Source: Prunella strophiata (Eukaryota; Chordata; Aves; Passeriformes; Prunellidae). From it: 64,000 bases of DNA. Every line of letters begins with the position of its first letter. The stretch's first letter is position 1. The position numbers and the translations under genes are program-made. The DNA is taken from positions 22,540,385-22,604,384 of the forward strand of contig JAZBQD010000017.1 of NCBI GenBank assembly GCA_036583965.1. The letters are read 5' to 3'. Shown here piece after piece: positions 49,168-62,100 of this stretch. The notes under the pieces were generated by a model. It saw nothing but the letters and a program-made list of their open reading frames with translations. It ran no database searches and had not been told where the DNA came from.

Positions 49168-49275
49168 TGGTTGGTGGTTGTGGTGGTTTTTGGTTTGGTT
49201 TTGTTTGTTTGGTGGGGGTTTCTTGTTTGTCTGTTGTGTTTTGGGTTGGTTTGTTTTTATGACTTTTTTTTGTTA
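49168..49275. repeat. G/T-rich low-complexity tract
   Basis: About 100 nt of almost only G and T on the plus strand, with many GG pairs and one GGGGG run. It lies about 1.4 kb beyond the proposed UGCG 3' end. It could form two-layer G-quadruplexes on the plus strand. Confidence 0.8.
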
Positions 49276-50702
49276 AAAGCACATCCCAGGACCCTGATTT
49301 CAATTACAGTGCAGTTTTACAACACTAACATAAGAATCTTCCATATATTCTCCAAAGCCAACATAAAAACAGAAATGACTTTGTGGAGGGAAATTCTCAT
49401 CTGCCCAGATAAGTGCATTATAACACTAAGTACTGCCTATGACACAGATTTTAGTTTAGGAGATAAGAAAAAAACTTATGTAAACCTGTGCATTCACTCT
49501 GAATATCCAAGTAGTAAACCATTCAGTATAATCTGATCATTAGTTCAAAACCAACACATTCTCAGACCCAAAAGATGGATTAAATTTGAAATTATTGCCA
49601 TTCTATACAGTGCCATTCTCTAAGTGTTACTTATGCAAGCATAGACACCATAAAAGCAGAAATCTTTTTGTATAACTATTAAAACACTATTAAAAGTATA
49701 TCTATTGCCATATTAAATTTTAGTGTTCCTCAGTCTCATCCATATCAGTGCTGTTGGGGAACCAGTTGAATCCAAGAATGGCTGGAGCTCAAACCCACCC
49801 TAAAATTAGATGATCAGAAATTAGGTGTGAGGCTTAAATACTTTTAAGATGAATGAAACAGCTTCCAGAAGTGATTTGTGAAAACAGGTGGTTAGAGACA
49901 AGCTTTTCCAGCTGTCAGAAAGGACTTGAGAGGAAATGTAGGTAGCCAGCACTCAGCAGGAAACAGGAGAGTGGCAAAAAGAATTCAAGGGAGAAAGACT
50001 TCAACTGAAAGTACAGAATAAAAAGACATTATTTTAACAGTAGGCAGGAAACTAATAAAAGGACTGAGGAAAGAGGATTTAATTATTACACTGTGCGGCA
50101 GCAAATGTACTGAGCACAAAATACACTCAGAATCATTTAAGTTCCTATAAATAGTTTTCAAGTGATTCCAGCAGTGTTTGTTTACGCCATGCACACAACC
50201 CTTTCACAAACACAGTCTCTTACTAAGTTTCACATGATGTTCATAAATGGTAGGGAAGAGACAAAAAAAAGCCAAGTTAGATTGCACAGCAAGTTCAGAG
50301 TGCTGTGGAGTTCGTGTACCCCAAAGCAAAGGATCAACATTGTTTCTCAATGTCAACATGTTTTGTGGCAAAAGGTATCACCCCTAAAATCTGAATCTAG
50401 GCTAGTTACAATAGATATGGAACTATGCTGTTCACTTGTAAATTTTTTGTACACTGAAATTATTCTAAAAAAATTAAAGAGTAACTCATAATCAGTTTAA
50501 CACATTTGAGTTAATTTCTGTCAAATATAAAATCCAAAAGAGATGGTGTAGTTGTAAAAAAACTTCAAAGGCACATCCCTTTACTGCTGTGAAGATTAAT
50601 TAGAAACATAATCTAATAAAACTGCCATAAACACTTAAATCTGTCATATTACAGCATCACTGAAGAAAGGAAAAAAGTACTCCAAACAGATTGTATTCAA
50701 AA

Positions 50703-50708
50703 TTTATT
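50703..50708 (-). terminator. Candidate distal polyadenylation signal of UGCG
   Basis: A perfect AATAAA on the minus strand, 2,254 nt after the UGCG stop, in an AT-rich setting. Two earlier AATAAA hexamers (50913-50918 and 52749-52754) could give shorter transcripts. The choice of the distal site is inference. Confidence 0.4.
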
Positions 50709-51463
50709 TTTAAATAAAGGAAAAAACAATACAATTATTTTAAATAAACAAGGTGTATTCTACACAGCTGTAAATCAACATAACTTTTACATAAGCTGTT
50801 TATAACTTTTAAAAGTTCTGTTGCAGCATTGTCTACAATATTTGACACTGTTGGTTTCCATTTCATCATCAACCAAACAATACCCAAATGAAACCATTTG
50901 CTTAAGTGAAGCTTTATTTTTCACAGCCAAAGATGGCTCTACTAATACCAAAGCACCTGTTAAACAATTATCCCCACCTAGTTTTTTTAAACGGAAGTCT
51001 GTTCAGCCTTTTTTTTTTGGTTCTGCTCCATTGCCTGCATAGAAATCAGCATAAAGCTAAGTAGCAAGCTAAGCTTCACTTCAGCAGTGCAATGAATGGC
51101 ATCAAACTTCATGAAACAAATGAAGATACAAACATTGTCAGTAAAATTCAACTATGTCAAAAACAATATTAAAAAAAGAATGGTTTTGTGGGTCACAACT
51201 AGACTAGGTTTCAGTGTAAATATTTCCTCAGGAAAAGTGCTTCTTCCTGATTCACATAAAAAGAATGAAGCATGCATCACAAGCCTTTGTTCATACAGAA
51301 ATGCCCATTAAAAAAGTTCCATGTTACCATAAGGCAAAAGATATATTAAGATGGATGAAGCATCTTGGCCCAGAGTATGTTTTACAACAAATACCTACAC
51401 ATTACACTTGTGTAGCATATAATGGGTAAGGGATTGGCTCAGTAAGGTAAAAAGTCCATTTTT

Positions 51464-51472
51464 TATAAATAA
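51464..51472 (-). promoter_or_regulatory. AU-rich element nonamer in UGCG 3' UTR
   Basis: Read on the minus strand this is UUAUUUAUA, matching the UUAUUUA(U/A)(U/A) nonamer linked to mRNA decay through ARE-binding proteins. It lies about 1.5 kb after the stop codon. Only one clear copy was seen, so its function is uncertain. Confidence 0.35.
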
Positions 51473-52961
51473 ATGTCATTATTGCTAATATGCTACACAT
51501 CATCATCCAACTTTTAAAGCTGCTTTGTTGACATAACCTAGTAATTAGCAGTTCATGTTCATGGTGACAATATGCTATTCCATATAAAGAAAAGTAAAGC
51601 AGCATAAATACAATTATGAAAACAAAAGGCTTATGCAACAGTCTTCTCTAGCTTTGCTATGTTTTTTTTTTAATTAAAAAGTGTTCAAAGAAAACAAGTC
51701 CAGTTCACCACAAATAAGGAAATTTCACTATGAGGTTGAAAACCAAGTTACAGGGAACAGAGAGAGGAAAACCATGGCATGCATTATAATCTAGTCCTTT
51801 TAGTCATACCACTGGAATACAGAAGTCCAATTTAAAGGCTAGACTAACAGGCAAACAGCCAAGAGTAAACTTAGTTTGATATCTAAATTAAGACTACAAT
51901 TTTAATCAGTAACAGCAAACTCACCCGGCCCTTTAATATATTCACAATATCTACTACAATTGAATACTTAATTATGACTATTATAGGTATGTGTGTTCAC
52001 TTTACAAAGATATTAAATACCTGCATCATGAAATTACATTCTTAAGACATTGTGTAAGAAAATAGCTCATGTGTGAAATGTTTCTGAAATGTATTTCTGC
52101 TCCCTACTATGTCCCACACACACACCCAATACCCCTCCCCACCCCCCACCATGAAAGCATTCACTCACAGGGAAAAACAAACACCCCTTAAAAAAGGATG
52201 GAAGTACTGAGGGGATCACCTTGGCTAGTTACAGCACAGTGCTTAACGAGGTTCAAGAGACAGAACCAGATCAGACTTGGCCAAAAGATGCCCATAATAC
52301 ATGCCTGGCTGGTAAACCCTTCCAACTCATTCTTATCAAACTCAGTCCACTTTTGGTTACTGTAATGATTAAAATATTCCTATATACATATAAACACAAG
52401 ACTACATGTTTACTTTAGTTTGTTTTTGCAAAGCAGTTTAGTCTTTCTATTCAGTTGTTCTGCAGCAACTACAAGAGGTAGGCATAAAACATTTTAGAGC
52501 TTCTTTCCCAAGGTCCCATTACTAGCTCAATTTAGTGGGATAAAACAAAAATCAGCTGTACCTCTGTGAGTTTACTAGGTACAGCCTTGTGCAATCCAGC
52601 TGAAAAATAGCTATGTGAACCCTAGATTTGCTAGCGTAGCACACCAAGGAGTAAGAAGCTGCTCATATCCCAGAGGATATTTTTTTTAAAAAAGTCTACT
52701 GCAGAGCATTTAAATAGAAAGCAGATGTCAGGACCAATTCTCCCTATTTTTATTTGTACATAGAAGGAAGGTACCATTTGGCCAAGACTACAGATGTATT
52801 TTCACAGATGCAAGTGCCATGCAAAAATAAATTGAAGAACAGATATCAAACATACAAGTAATAAAACTACTGAAGGTAGATTTTCTTGGAAGTATATAAA
52901 CAACTTATAATACTTTTCTTTCCCCCTTCATTTTTTGACATTCACAGCCAGAAATGTGTCG

Positions 52962-53132
52962 CTATACATCAATAATTTCTTCTGCAGTGCCTCCACAACG
53001 TAATCTGTAGCGCCCCGTCCTCCAGCTAATAGTGGGGTCCCACAAAGCAGATAGGAAAATATAAATTGTCATGGATTCTCTGATGAACCAAGCTACTGCA
53101 TAATCAAGTTTTGAAAAACACAGAGCACCACC
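52962..53132 (-). CDS. UGCG: UGCG exon 9, terminal coding part (residues 339-394 and stop)
   Basis: The acceptor ATTTCTAG precedes [20 protein letters not shown], a hydrophobic stretch [13 protein letters not shown], then [20 protein letters not shown] and TAG. The 171 bases are 56 codons plus stop. Human has Leu for the second Ile of EEIIDV and Thr for Ala in GGALCF (from memory). Confidence 0.97.
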   Translation of the reverse strand, partial: GGALCFSKLDYAVAWFIRESMTIYIFLSALWDPTISWRTGRYRLRCGGTAEEIIDV

Positions 53133-56100
53133 CTAGAAATAATAAAAAGCAAGGTATTTAATTAAGGTATTATCACACTGATAATTCAAGAGAAACTTTG
53201 AAGTAACTTAAAACCTTTTAAAAATGTTTTATAAAGCTTTCTAGGCAGATTTACGTATCAACAGCATGCTTCATTAAAACCCAAGAATATTTTTTTGTTC
53301 AAGATACAATTACCCATATTAAATATTTTCTACAGCATTAGAAGAACAAATGCTGCTCACATTTGTGGCACCTTTCTATATTAAAAGTTTTATGAGGTCT
53401 TGGAAGTAGGTTACAGCTGTTTTCCTTGCCCTTATTAGCAAAATGAAGTGAAAAATGTATGTATGAGTACACATACACCTCAACAAATATAAGACAAAGT
53501 GACAACTAAGAAAAAAATAATAAACCCCCCCACAAAATGAAATCCAACAAAGCTTCTGCTCTTGTACTGTCAAAAGAGCTTAAAATTTCTGCATATGCTC
53601 ACGTAGAGCAGATTTGAAACACAAATATTAATTAAGAGGACAGACAAGCTTCCAGAGCCTAGTCAGAGGCAAGGGCAGAATTTTGTAGAATACAAAATTA
53701 CAACCAAAACTACTTCTTCCTTTTCATGGTACTGTAACAGAAGCTGGAAGACTGAGAAGTAGCAGGATTGGATCTGTTATTTCCTGCATGTCAACAGAAT
53801 TATTTATGGTTGCAATTAAGCTTAGCTTTTTGCTGAAATCAATGGCAAGAAGCAATTTTAGTAACCTCCTGGAAAACAAAAATTACATACCTGAACACCT
53901 CTTAGTTGAATGTAGTCAAATATAAACCATGCCAAGCAGTGACACATGAAAAATACCATTATATCCCATCTAAACACATGATGAGCTGCCCATCCAATAA
54001 CCAGACTGGCAACAAAGCACTCTGAGATTGGCTCACAAATTATTGTGGCAGGCAACATATTGATTCGCAGTTTGGCCCACCTAGAAAACAAAACCAAATA
54101 AGTTTTGACTGCATTATTCATTACCTTCTCCTCCCCTGCCTCACCAAATGTGCCATCACGGTATTTTCTAAAATGCTAATTTCATTTAATTAACACCTCC
54201 AAATAAAATACTGCAAAAAACCTCCCTTTCAAAGATGCTATGGATAGCATTTGAAAGGTACTAAGGGCAGAGGTGTGCTAAATTTTTTTAATACTTATAA
54301 CAGTCATTCTTTTGTAGAAAGTCAGCACTTCCCTCCCAGCACTAATGAAGAAGCATGCATCAAGCTGTGCACTGAACTTTAGCACACTGGGCATTACAGC
54401 AAATTAGCTTGGAAAATGTATTCCCTCTCATTATCAGGTTGTTCCCATCAGAAGAAGGGGGCAGGGATGGGTGGAAGAGGAAGTAAATATTAAAATCTTA
54501 CCTGATCATTCTGGACTGAAACTGAGAAATAGAATATGAACCAGAGTTTTGCATTGCAACTTGCGTGGCCATTGCAAATTTCCATCCCCTGAAAAAGGGA
54601 TTTGTTATTATAAAAATGTGCAAATAAGAGATGCAAAAACCAACTAGATAACAAACACAAGAATTTTATTAGGCTTGAGAAGTTTCTTTGGGATATGTGT
54701 CCTATTATTACAATGGGTGTAGGCAAAAAAAAATTAAGAAGACTCTTCTTTGGAAAAAACCAAATACTTAAAGCAAGTTCTGAAACTTTTCTCTAAAGGA
54801 ATTGACAATGATATGGCTTAATTATTTCTAAAAGCCTTATACTGATAGGACAAAGCACATGTCATTAACATGTTTGCAATCTATATGTGAAGCTGACATG
54901 AACACCTATACTTACAGTATGTGCCATGTGTTTAAAAAAAAACCCAAGAAGCAAACAAAAAGAAAGATTTAAACTACACCTAAAGCAGTAAGCTTACTTC
55001 AGAGTCATCTTACCGGTCAGCTATAGCTTTGGCCATAAAGTAATCTTCAGCAATATACTGTGCAAAAGCTATCAGTCCTCCAGCTTGGTCCAAGACATCC
55101 TTCCTCATCAAGCATGACATTCCTGTTACACACTTAAAGCCAGTTAAGTTGGCTGAAATATATGACCTTGGATGTGAAGTTCCAAAATAGACCTGACAAA
55201 AGAACAGAAGGCATTTAAAACTCTGTATGTAAGTACTACACTGACCACTTTTTCCTCTGGAAACATATGGAGGGTAAAAAACACTAGGTGTGGCCAATTA
55301 TGATGGTGTATTTGGAAAGACCTTTACCACCATTTTACAAAACCTAGTCTATCACCAGATCTGAGAAATCTATTAGTGATATTGGCTGTATTTTTGCAAA
55401 TCTATAAGCAGGTTTTAAATCCACATATTGAACTACTGCACTTCATATTTAGTTTCTAATTTACTGAGGTTTTTCTCAGGGAATATATGTATTAAAAATC
55501 CATTAAGTAACTGACTAATCACTAAGATTAATGAATTATGTGGTGATAACTGACAGACATGTTCTCGACTTCCTCTTGTGAAAATTAACTGCATTCCTGC
55601 ATACATGTTCTTAGAAACTTACTACATGATTCTAGAGAAGCACGGGAAATTTGTTTACTTAGCACACTTGCGAACAAAAACAATGAAGAAAAAACTCAGA
55701 TTGTGAGCAAAACTTTTTACAAGATTCAGTACCTGAAGACTAGGAATGACCTACAAAACAACAGAGGGAATGAGTGCTAGTGCCTCTCACTATTATTTAG
55801 TGTAGACTGCCTTCACACTTGTAAGAAAAAATTCAGACTTTGTATCATTAAAAAAAAAGGAAAAAAATGAAGAAAAAAAATCAGCACAAAAGCTTCCCTC
55901 ATTTAGAGCAATGATGGAGTACTGAATTTCACCACACTTTCATCTCTCACATTTCTGTCTTTCATCCCTATCAGGCCAAAATGCCTTATAAATGCCAGCT
56001 CCAAATAAAAATTGATTAGATTACATGCCTTGAGACACAAGGAACAAAAAAGCAAACTCAACCTCTTCATTCTACCAAAGAGAACTTATTGAGAAAGAGG

Positions 56101-59100
56101 AGAGGGGAAAATAGGACACAATGAGTAATATGAAGATGGTGGATAGGAATCAACTTTTCACTTTCTCTTTCACAATACAATTATTATGAGACATGAAATA
56201 GCACTACAGAACAAGAGTCAGAGTAAACCAGATATAGATCCCGTAACAAATAGATCTATGCAATTTCCTGGTACAGAAAATTACAGTTAAAAATTTATAT
56301 GGACTCAAAAAAAGAATTGCAAAGTTCATTTAAGAAATCTGTTCTTACTAAAATACTATTATATTAAGAATTAGTAAATATACGAGTCTGACTCCTGCTC
56401 AGGTAGTCTCTCAGCTGAAAATTACAGAAGACTGAGATAACATTACAGGAAAACAGGATACAAGCCTTGCTTTTATTCTACTTTCTATAAAGGCTTTGCT
56501 TGTAAATCCTGCTGGAAGTCAGATACTGCGTGAGCGAGACTTAGCTTAGACTTGTCATGGCTATTTTTGTCTGCTATTTCAGATATCAAAATAGAATTAA
56601 TTAGTCCTTTCTGAGTAAGCACTAGAAATCATTCATCAGTTCAATTCTTCAGTTTTTTAATCATTTTAAATATAAACTCCAAAACGTGTATCTTGTAATC
56701 TTCACTGCTCATACTGTAAAGTTAAATATTGAATCAACAGACAGAGCACTACAGAGGAATTTTGGCGCATTTAGAAGTTGTCCTAGTTACCCTGAGTTGC
56801 AAGTGTGACTGCAGCTAAAAATAACCATTTCCTCACTCACAGAGTAAAAGAGGCACAATACAGCTTTCACTCAGAAAGGCTTTGCAAGCAAAAAAGAATA
56901 AAACAAGATTCCCCCGCCCCACCCCAGCACTGCACTCACCTGTTCAAGGGTAGCAGCAAACCCCTGTCTGTCTGCAACATAGGGAAGCCCATGGACCAAG
57001 CCCACTTTTTCAGTCATTTGATTGGCCATATCTGTCAGTGTGTCTGGTGTTACTAAGTGACAAATGAAAAAATGACACTTGATGGAGCAACTCTGTCATT
57101 AGCAGACTACTGCAGCAAGACACAAATTCTCATTTTATCACCTGTACCAAGAGTACATATGCTTTGATGCTTCCTATCTTATAAAAATGGTTTCAGAAAA
57201 ATAATATTAGTGATTAACAATCATTATGATCAACAACAAATAAAATGGAAACAGTCTGAATAGTATTTTTAAAGGTATTTTCTCCTCTAATTAGAGGCTA
57301 ATATTTTATTTCACAAAAACATTTCTTTTAAGACTTTTAACTTTAATTTCTGGTTATAGTCTCAGTTAAAATAGTCTACAAAATCTGCTTGCTTATGGTG
57401 AATAAGCACAGTTTAACAGTTAGCACATACACACCTACCTCTGATTCCACTATCACAAATCCATATGAGATCATATTTGGCAACTTCATAGCCAGGCATT
57501 AAGTTATTAATCTTGGGGTTGATGCCAACCTTCTTGCCACCTAAAAAATACAAACATCATACAAAATTAATGTATGGGGAGTTTTTGGAATTCAGATTAA
57601 ATATCCAAAACATTTAAATATAAGAACTGAAGAAGAGTAAATATTTACCCACCAATTCTTAAAGTCCATTTTACACAATATATTTTAAGTATACCTTCAC
57701 TTCTATATTTTATCATTGGAAAAATAAAAGGAAAAAATATTCAAATGCTTTCTTAAAATGGCATGGTAGCAAGATTAATGTAAGTAAAGGAGCAGTAGAA
57801 CTATAAAGCTTATTGCTACATTCTTGTAAGGTAAACATTATTCATCTCTTGTTCTTTGAGACTATGATTGTTAAGATTGTATTCTACAATAATTTCAGCA
57901 GAAAAATTAAAAAAGGAGCAGAATAAAGTGAGACACACTCCTTTACATCCAGCTGACAGATGTGGTAAAGTGTTTTTTATATCAGAGAAAAAAAATCCAA
58001 TTACATTTTACTACTTTGTTCTAATAACTCCTTTCCTTTGCTAGTTCAAATATAAAATGAAGAAAGAGCCATACAGCCTAAGCAGATTAAAAAGGATTGT
58101 TGCAGGACCTCAAGCTCAAATACAGCCACAGTCTGAGTCACTTCCTGCACATTTAGTTCAGTGCAAAGACAGGATTTAAACTGTTGTTTTAGAATTAGGA
58201 GGAAAAATTACGGGAGGTTACTCAAACCATTCCTCCTGAAATTTTCTTGGACTGATGTCACAGACTGACTACAAACTTACTTTTTACTGCAAACTGGTGA
58301 TTAAGCTGCAGAAGCAACATGGGCTGAACAAGAAAACTATTTAAGTCCATGTACATACAGAGTCTTCAACCCCATATAGAGTATTCTATATGGAGTTGAA
58401 GACCTATCATTTTACAAGTCAGAGTCCCACCTTCAAGTTGCACTGCTTACCTATAAACAGTCTAGCATCAACATTTGGGTATTTGCCAAGGAGCTTTTTG
58501 CACACATCAATAGCTGGATCATCATGATCTTGTACACAGAGTAGTACTTCATACTAGTAAAAACAAAAATGTATACACTCACATTTATATTTACATACAT
58601 ACAGCTAATATCTATATGGTCTATGAAATAAAGCTTAAGAGCATAGTAAGCTAAAAAACAAAGAGTGCTGTTATAGAATTAAAAACAAAGGTGTTGTTTT
58701 ACAGCCAAATGAGTCTAGTTTTTTAATGCACAGCAAAGTACTTGTGAAAAAAGAACTAAGGCTGTGTCTCAATGAGCTCTTTTACTGATGAACATTACTT
58801 CTGCACATACACAGTCATGAAATAAGATGTTCTGGTGTACAAGGTAAAATTTTTGTTTCCCCTTCCATTTTTGCTCACATACAAATCTTAAATCCAATAT
58901 TATATTCAATGAAATGACAGCACCTGAAATATTAGAGAATGAGGTTGTGATACACTATGACTGCATACCTCTGAATTACATCTTTAATTCCTTTACTTTA
59001 TAAATACATATGCAGAACAGAGTTGGAAGACAACCCGCAGAGACCAGTATATGTACATATGTACACTTAGTTGTACATATAACAAAGCTCAGGAGTATGT

Positions 59101-62100
59101 ATATGTGACATATCTGTATTTTCTTCTTAATAGAGTAATGGTTGAAAAAACAAGTGATAAGGGAAAACTGTAGCTGCTACATGCTTACACAAGCTAGTGA
59201 TAGTGGGTGAAGAAATAATTCACTCAACATTGAGGCAGCTTTGATAAAGGTACTTGTGCTTTTGCAAAGAAGCAAATACTTCTTACTTGACATAACTTTT
59301 TTTTTACCCTGTTAAAATTAAAGCTCCAATACAAAGACTAAAATAGAGAAAATGCAAATTTCTGATCAAGATACCCAGAAGCCATTTTTACAGTCCAAGA
59401 TTGAAAAATTCAGTCACAACAAGAACCAATTTTCTTGGACATTTACAGTAGTTGCTGTAAAAAGAATCCCAACTAGCAATCAAAACAGTTCTTGTTCTCC
59501 CTTATACTATTTTATCATTTCACTAAACTTTATTTTCACTAAACTACTTAAGCAAAAAATTACCTAAATTTTGAAAGCTTCCTATTGGCTCTATGATGAA
59601 AATTTTTGATGTTCTTGTTCAGCAAGGGGTATTACATACAACAGAAGATATTAAGTTAAATATATATACTTCATATTAATAAATGGTATTGTTTTACACA
59701 AAAGTCTGATCTACTCTAACTCCATTCAGAATATTGAGGAAATTTAAAATCATTCAAATGAGTTAAAATTTGTTCTAGCACTACAACTTATCAGGCAAAT
59801 ATCTTTACCTCTCAGAATGCAAACTTAAAGTCAATTTGGCTAAGGAGCATGCAGTGTTTGATTTCTACCATCTTACAGCATGGAGAATGGATTTTAAAAG
59901 AGTTGTCTCACTAATGTCTCACTGATGTCCTCTCATCACAACAGAATCTTGAAAGCATGAATGCCATAGAAATAAATAACTGAAGAAATTATTTTTTTAG
60001 TGCACATTAAATTAAACTTGTAAAATAAAACTGGTTTTCCAAGTCATTATATAATCAATCTTCAATCCACAGCAGCAATGACACTTCTATATCCATATTC
60101 TCCAAGAAATTCAACCAGAAATAAACCACATATTTCAGACTCCAGTATTTGAGAAGAGAAAAATTCAAAACAAATGGCCTTTGTATGCAGTAGCAAAGTA
60201 AAAAAATGCTTATCAACACAAACATTACCACGAGGTTCATTTGAATTTAACATTAATAGAGAAACTTTTGCAAAATTACATATGCATAGTAGGTGAGAAC
60301 TCTTCACTGATAAAAGTATTATGCAAGTTCTGCAGTTTTGAGAGAGCATAACTGGATTTCATTAAAGATAAGAGTATTTCATACATGGAGTATTACAGAA
60401 GAGAATCATTATCGCTGAAGGTTGAATTCAGCTTCACTGGAAAAACTTTCAGATTAATCTTTCATAATAATTTTTCGCTGCACAGCTGAACTTTGAATAC
60501 CAGGCAATACTGTTGCTCTAATTTTTGTGGTCAATCTCTTAAAGTAGTTCTGGACAGTAACTATAAAAAGTTTTTTTCAGACAGTTGACCTTGCTCATAC
60601 TGTCTAATCTGTGCTGCAGTAAACTGAAGCATTCACACATGCATTTTCACTCTCCTTGGAAAAAATATGATTATCTACTATTATTTAAAACTCAGATTTG
60701 TGTGGAGTAGCAACATTTTAAGATTATTATCCATGTGTTTTTAGAACTAAGGACCAAGTCTACCTCTTGTAAAGCAAGATCCAACATAACTGCTTTTTGA
60801 ATTATTAAACAAGTTTTATTTGTAGCCAAATGTTTCAGCTGCATAATGTTCATTATAGGTCATATAACAGCTTATGATATTGCTGAAGATTCTTTGCATT
60901 GTTTGCAATATTGGCATATGCAGCTTGCCTCCAGTATGCTTTAAAATGTTCTTGGCCACATTTTATTGCACTTTGTGGAGCTGAAAGTATTCATATGTTC
61001 ATGTCTGAAGCTTTTCAAAAGGCTTGAAGCTTCATTACAGAAAAAAAATCCTATTTCAGATTAGATCCAAGTGCTAGGGATTTTTATTTGTTTTACCTTG
61101 ACTACTTGGGTGTCAGCTTAAGGCTCCCAGAATACACAAACAAAACTTACTGCACAGCTCACACAAACCTTTGACCTTTTACAATTGGCCAAGCATTGTC
61201 AGATGCGGTTTTGAGAAGAAATGAGAAAAGAGGAGTTTTTATACTAAAGCTCAATTTCAAATTTCAGAATTCAACAGACATAAATTCAGTAAAAAATGTA
61301 CTCTTTGTCCCATCCACCACAGCATAATTCAAATATTGAATGATACAGCAAACATTTACAGACTTCTTTTAAGCTCTTTAGACCAAGGAGAACACCTGAC
61401 ACACTTATCAAACACATTGCTTATTGCTTGTATTACACATTCAAACAGTGCTCAACAGCAAATGTGAGCTTTTATGAACTATTTGCTTCCCAACACTAAC
61501 ACATGGCTTAGAGACTATCCTACCTACCAAGAACTGGTGAGGTACACTATCTCATCACTGAGCAACTCTTCATTAGATGAGCCATCAGTAAGAACTACCA
61601 TAAAGTTTCAGGCTATCAGTTAAAGTGTTCTCTATTGGAAGATCTCTTACAGAGAAGTAGTCAAGTGAGGAGAATTTCTTGTCTCAAGTAATCTCTTGCA
61701 GCAGTATGAAACACTTAAATCTATAAACACCACAATACAGGAATATTGATTAAGCCAATCTTAGTGGAGTGTAGAGTATGTTTCACCCCTAAGCCTTGGA
61801 CATGTTCCTCAACAGACAGTTTTTTAAAAAGGAGTAAGTTTTGTTTGCAACATGTAAAATATGCAGTGATACATTTTCCACAGAAGGAAGAACAATCCAA
61901 GACAATCAAGCAGCATAGCTCCCATCCAAGCTTGTCATGTGACTCTTTGAGGCATAGGAGGAAAAAAACTACACTAAATAATATACATACTTTAGGATAA
62001 TCCAGCTCAAAGAAGGTTTCTAGGTTGTTGATCAGGTTAGGATCCACGCCTTTTAAAGGCTTTAGAAGTGAAACACCAGGAAGCTTGCTATATGGCTGTT

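Larger units (their letters stand above)
44526..50702. other. No gene recognised
   Basis: Downstream flank of UGCG. Contains the inverted repeat at 45705 and the G/T tract at 49168. No exon recognised. Confidence 0.55.
50703..52961 (-). other. UGCG: UGCG 3' UTR (3' end inferred)
   Basis: AT-rich sequence follows the stop codon with no further coding potential. Minus-strand AATAAA hexamers lie at 52749-52754, 50913-50918 and 50703-50708. The last gives a UTR of about 2.26 kb, which fits the 2 kb scale I recall for mammalian UGCG, so I use it as the distal end. The true cleavage site is not proven. A short pyrimidine/CA-rich patch is at 52110-52151. Confidence 0.5.

Noticed and set aside
49075..49536. 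153-codon plus-strand open frame with a hydrophobic stretch
   Set aside because: The hydrophobic stretch comes from the G/T-rich low-complexity tract.
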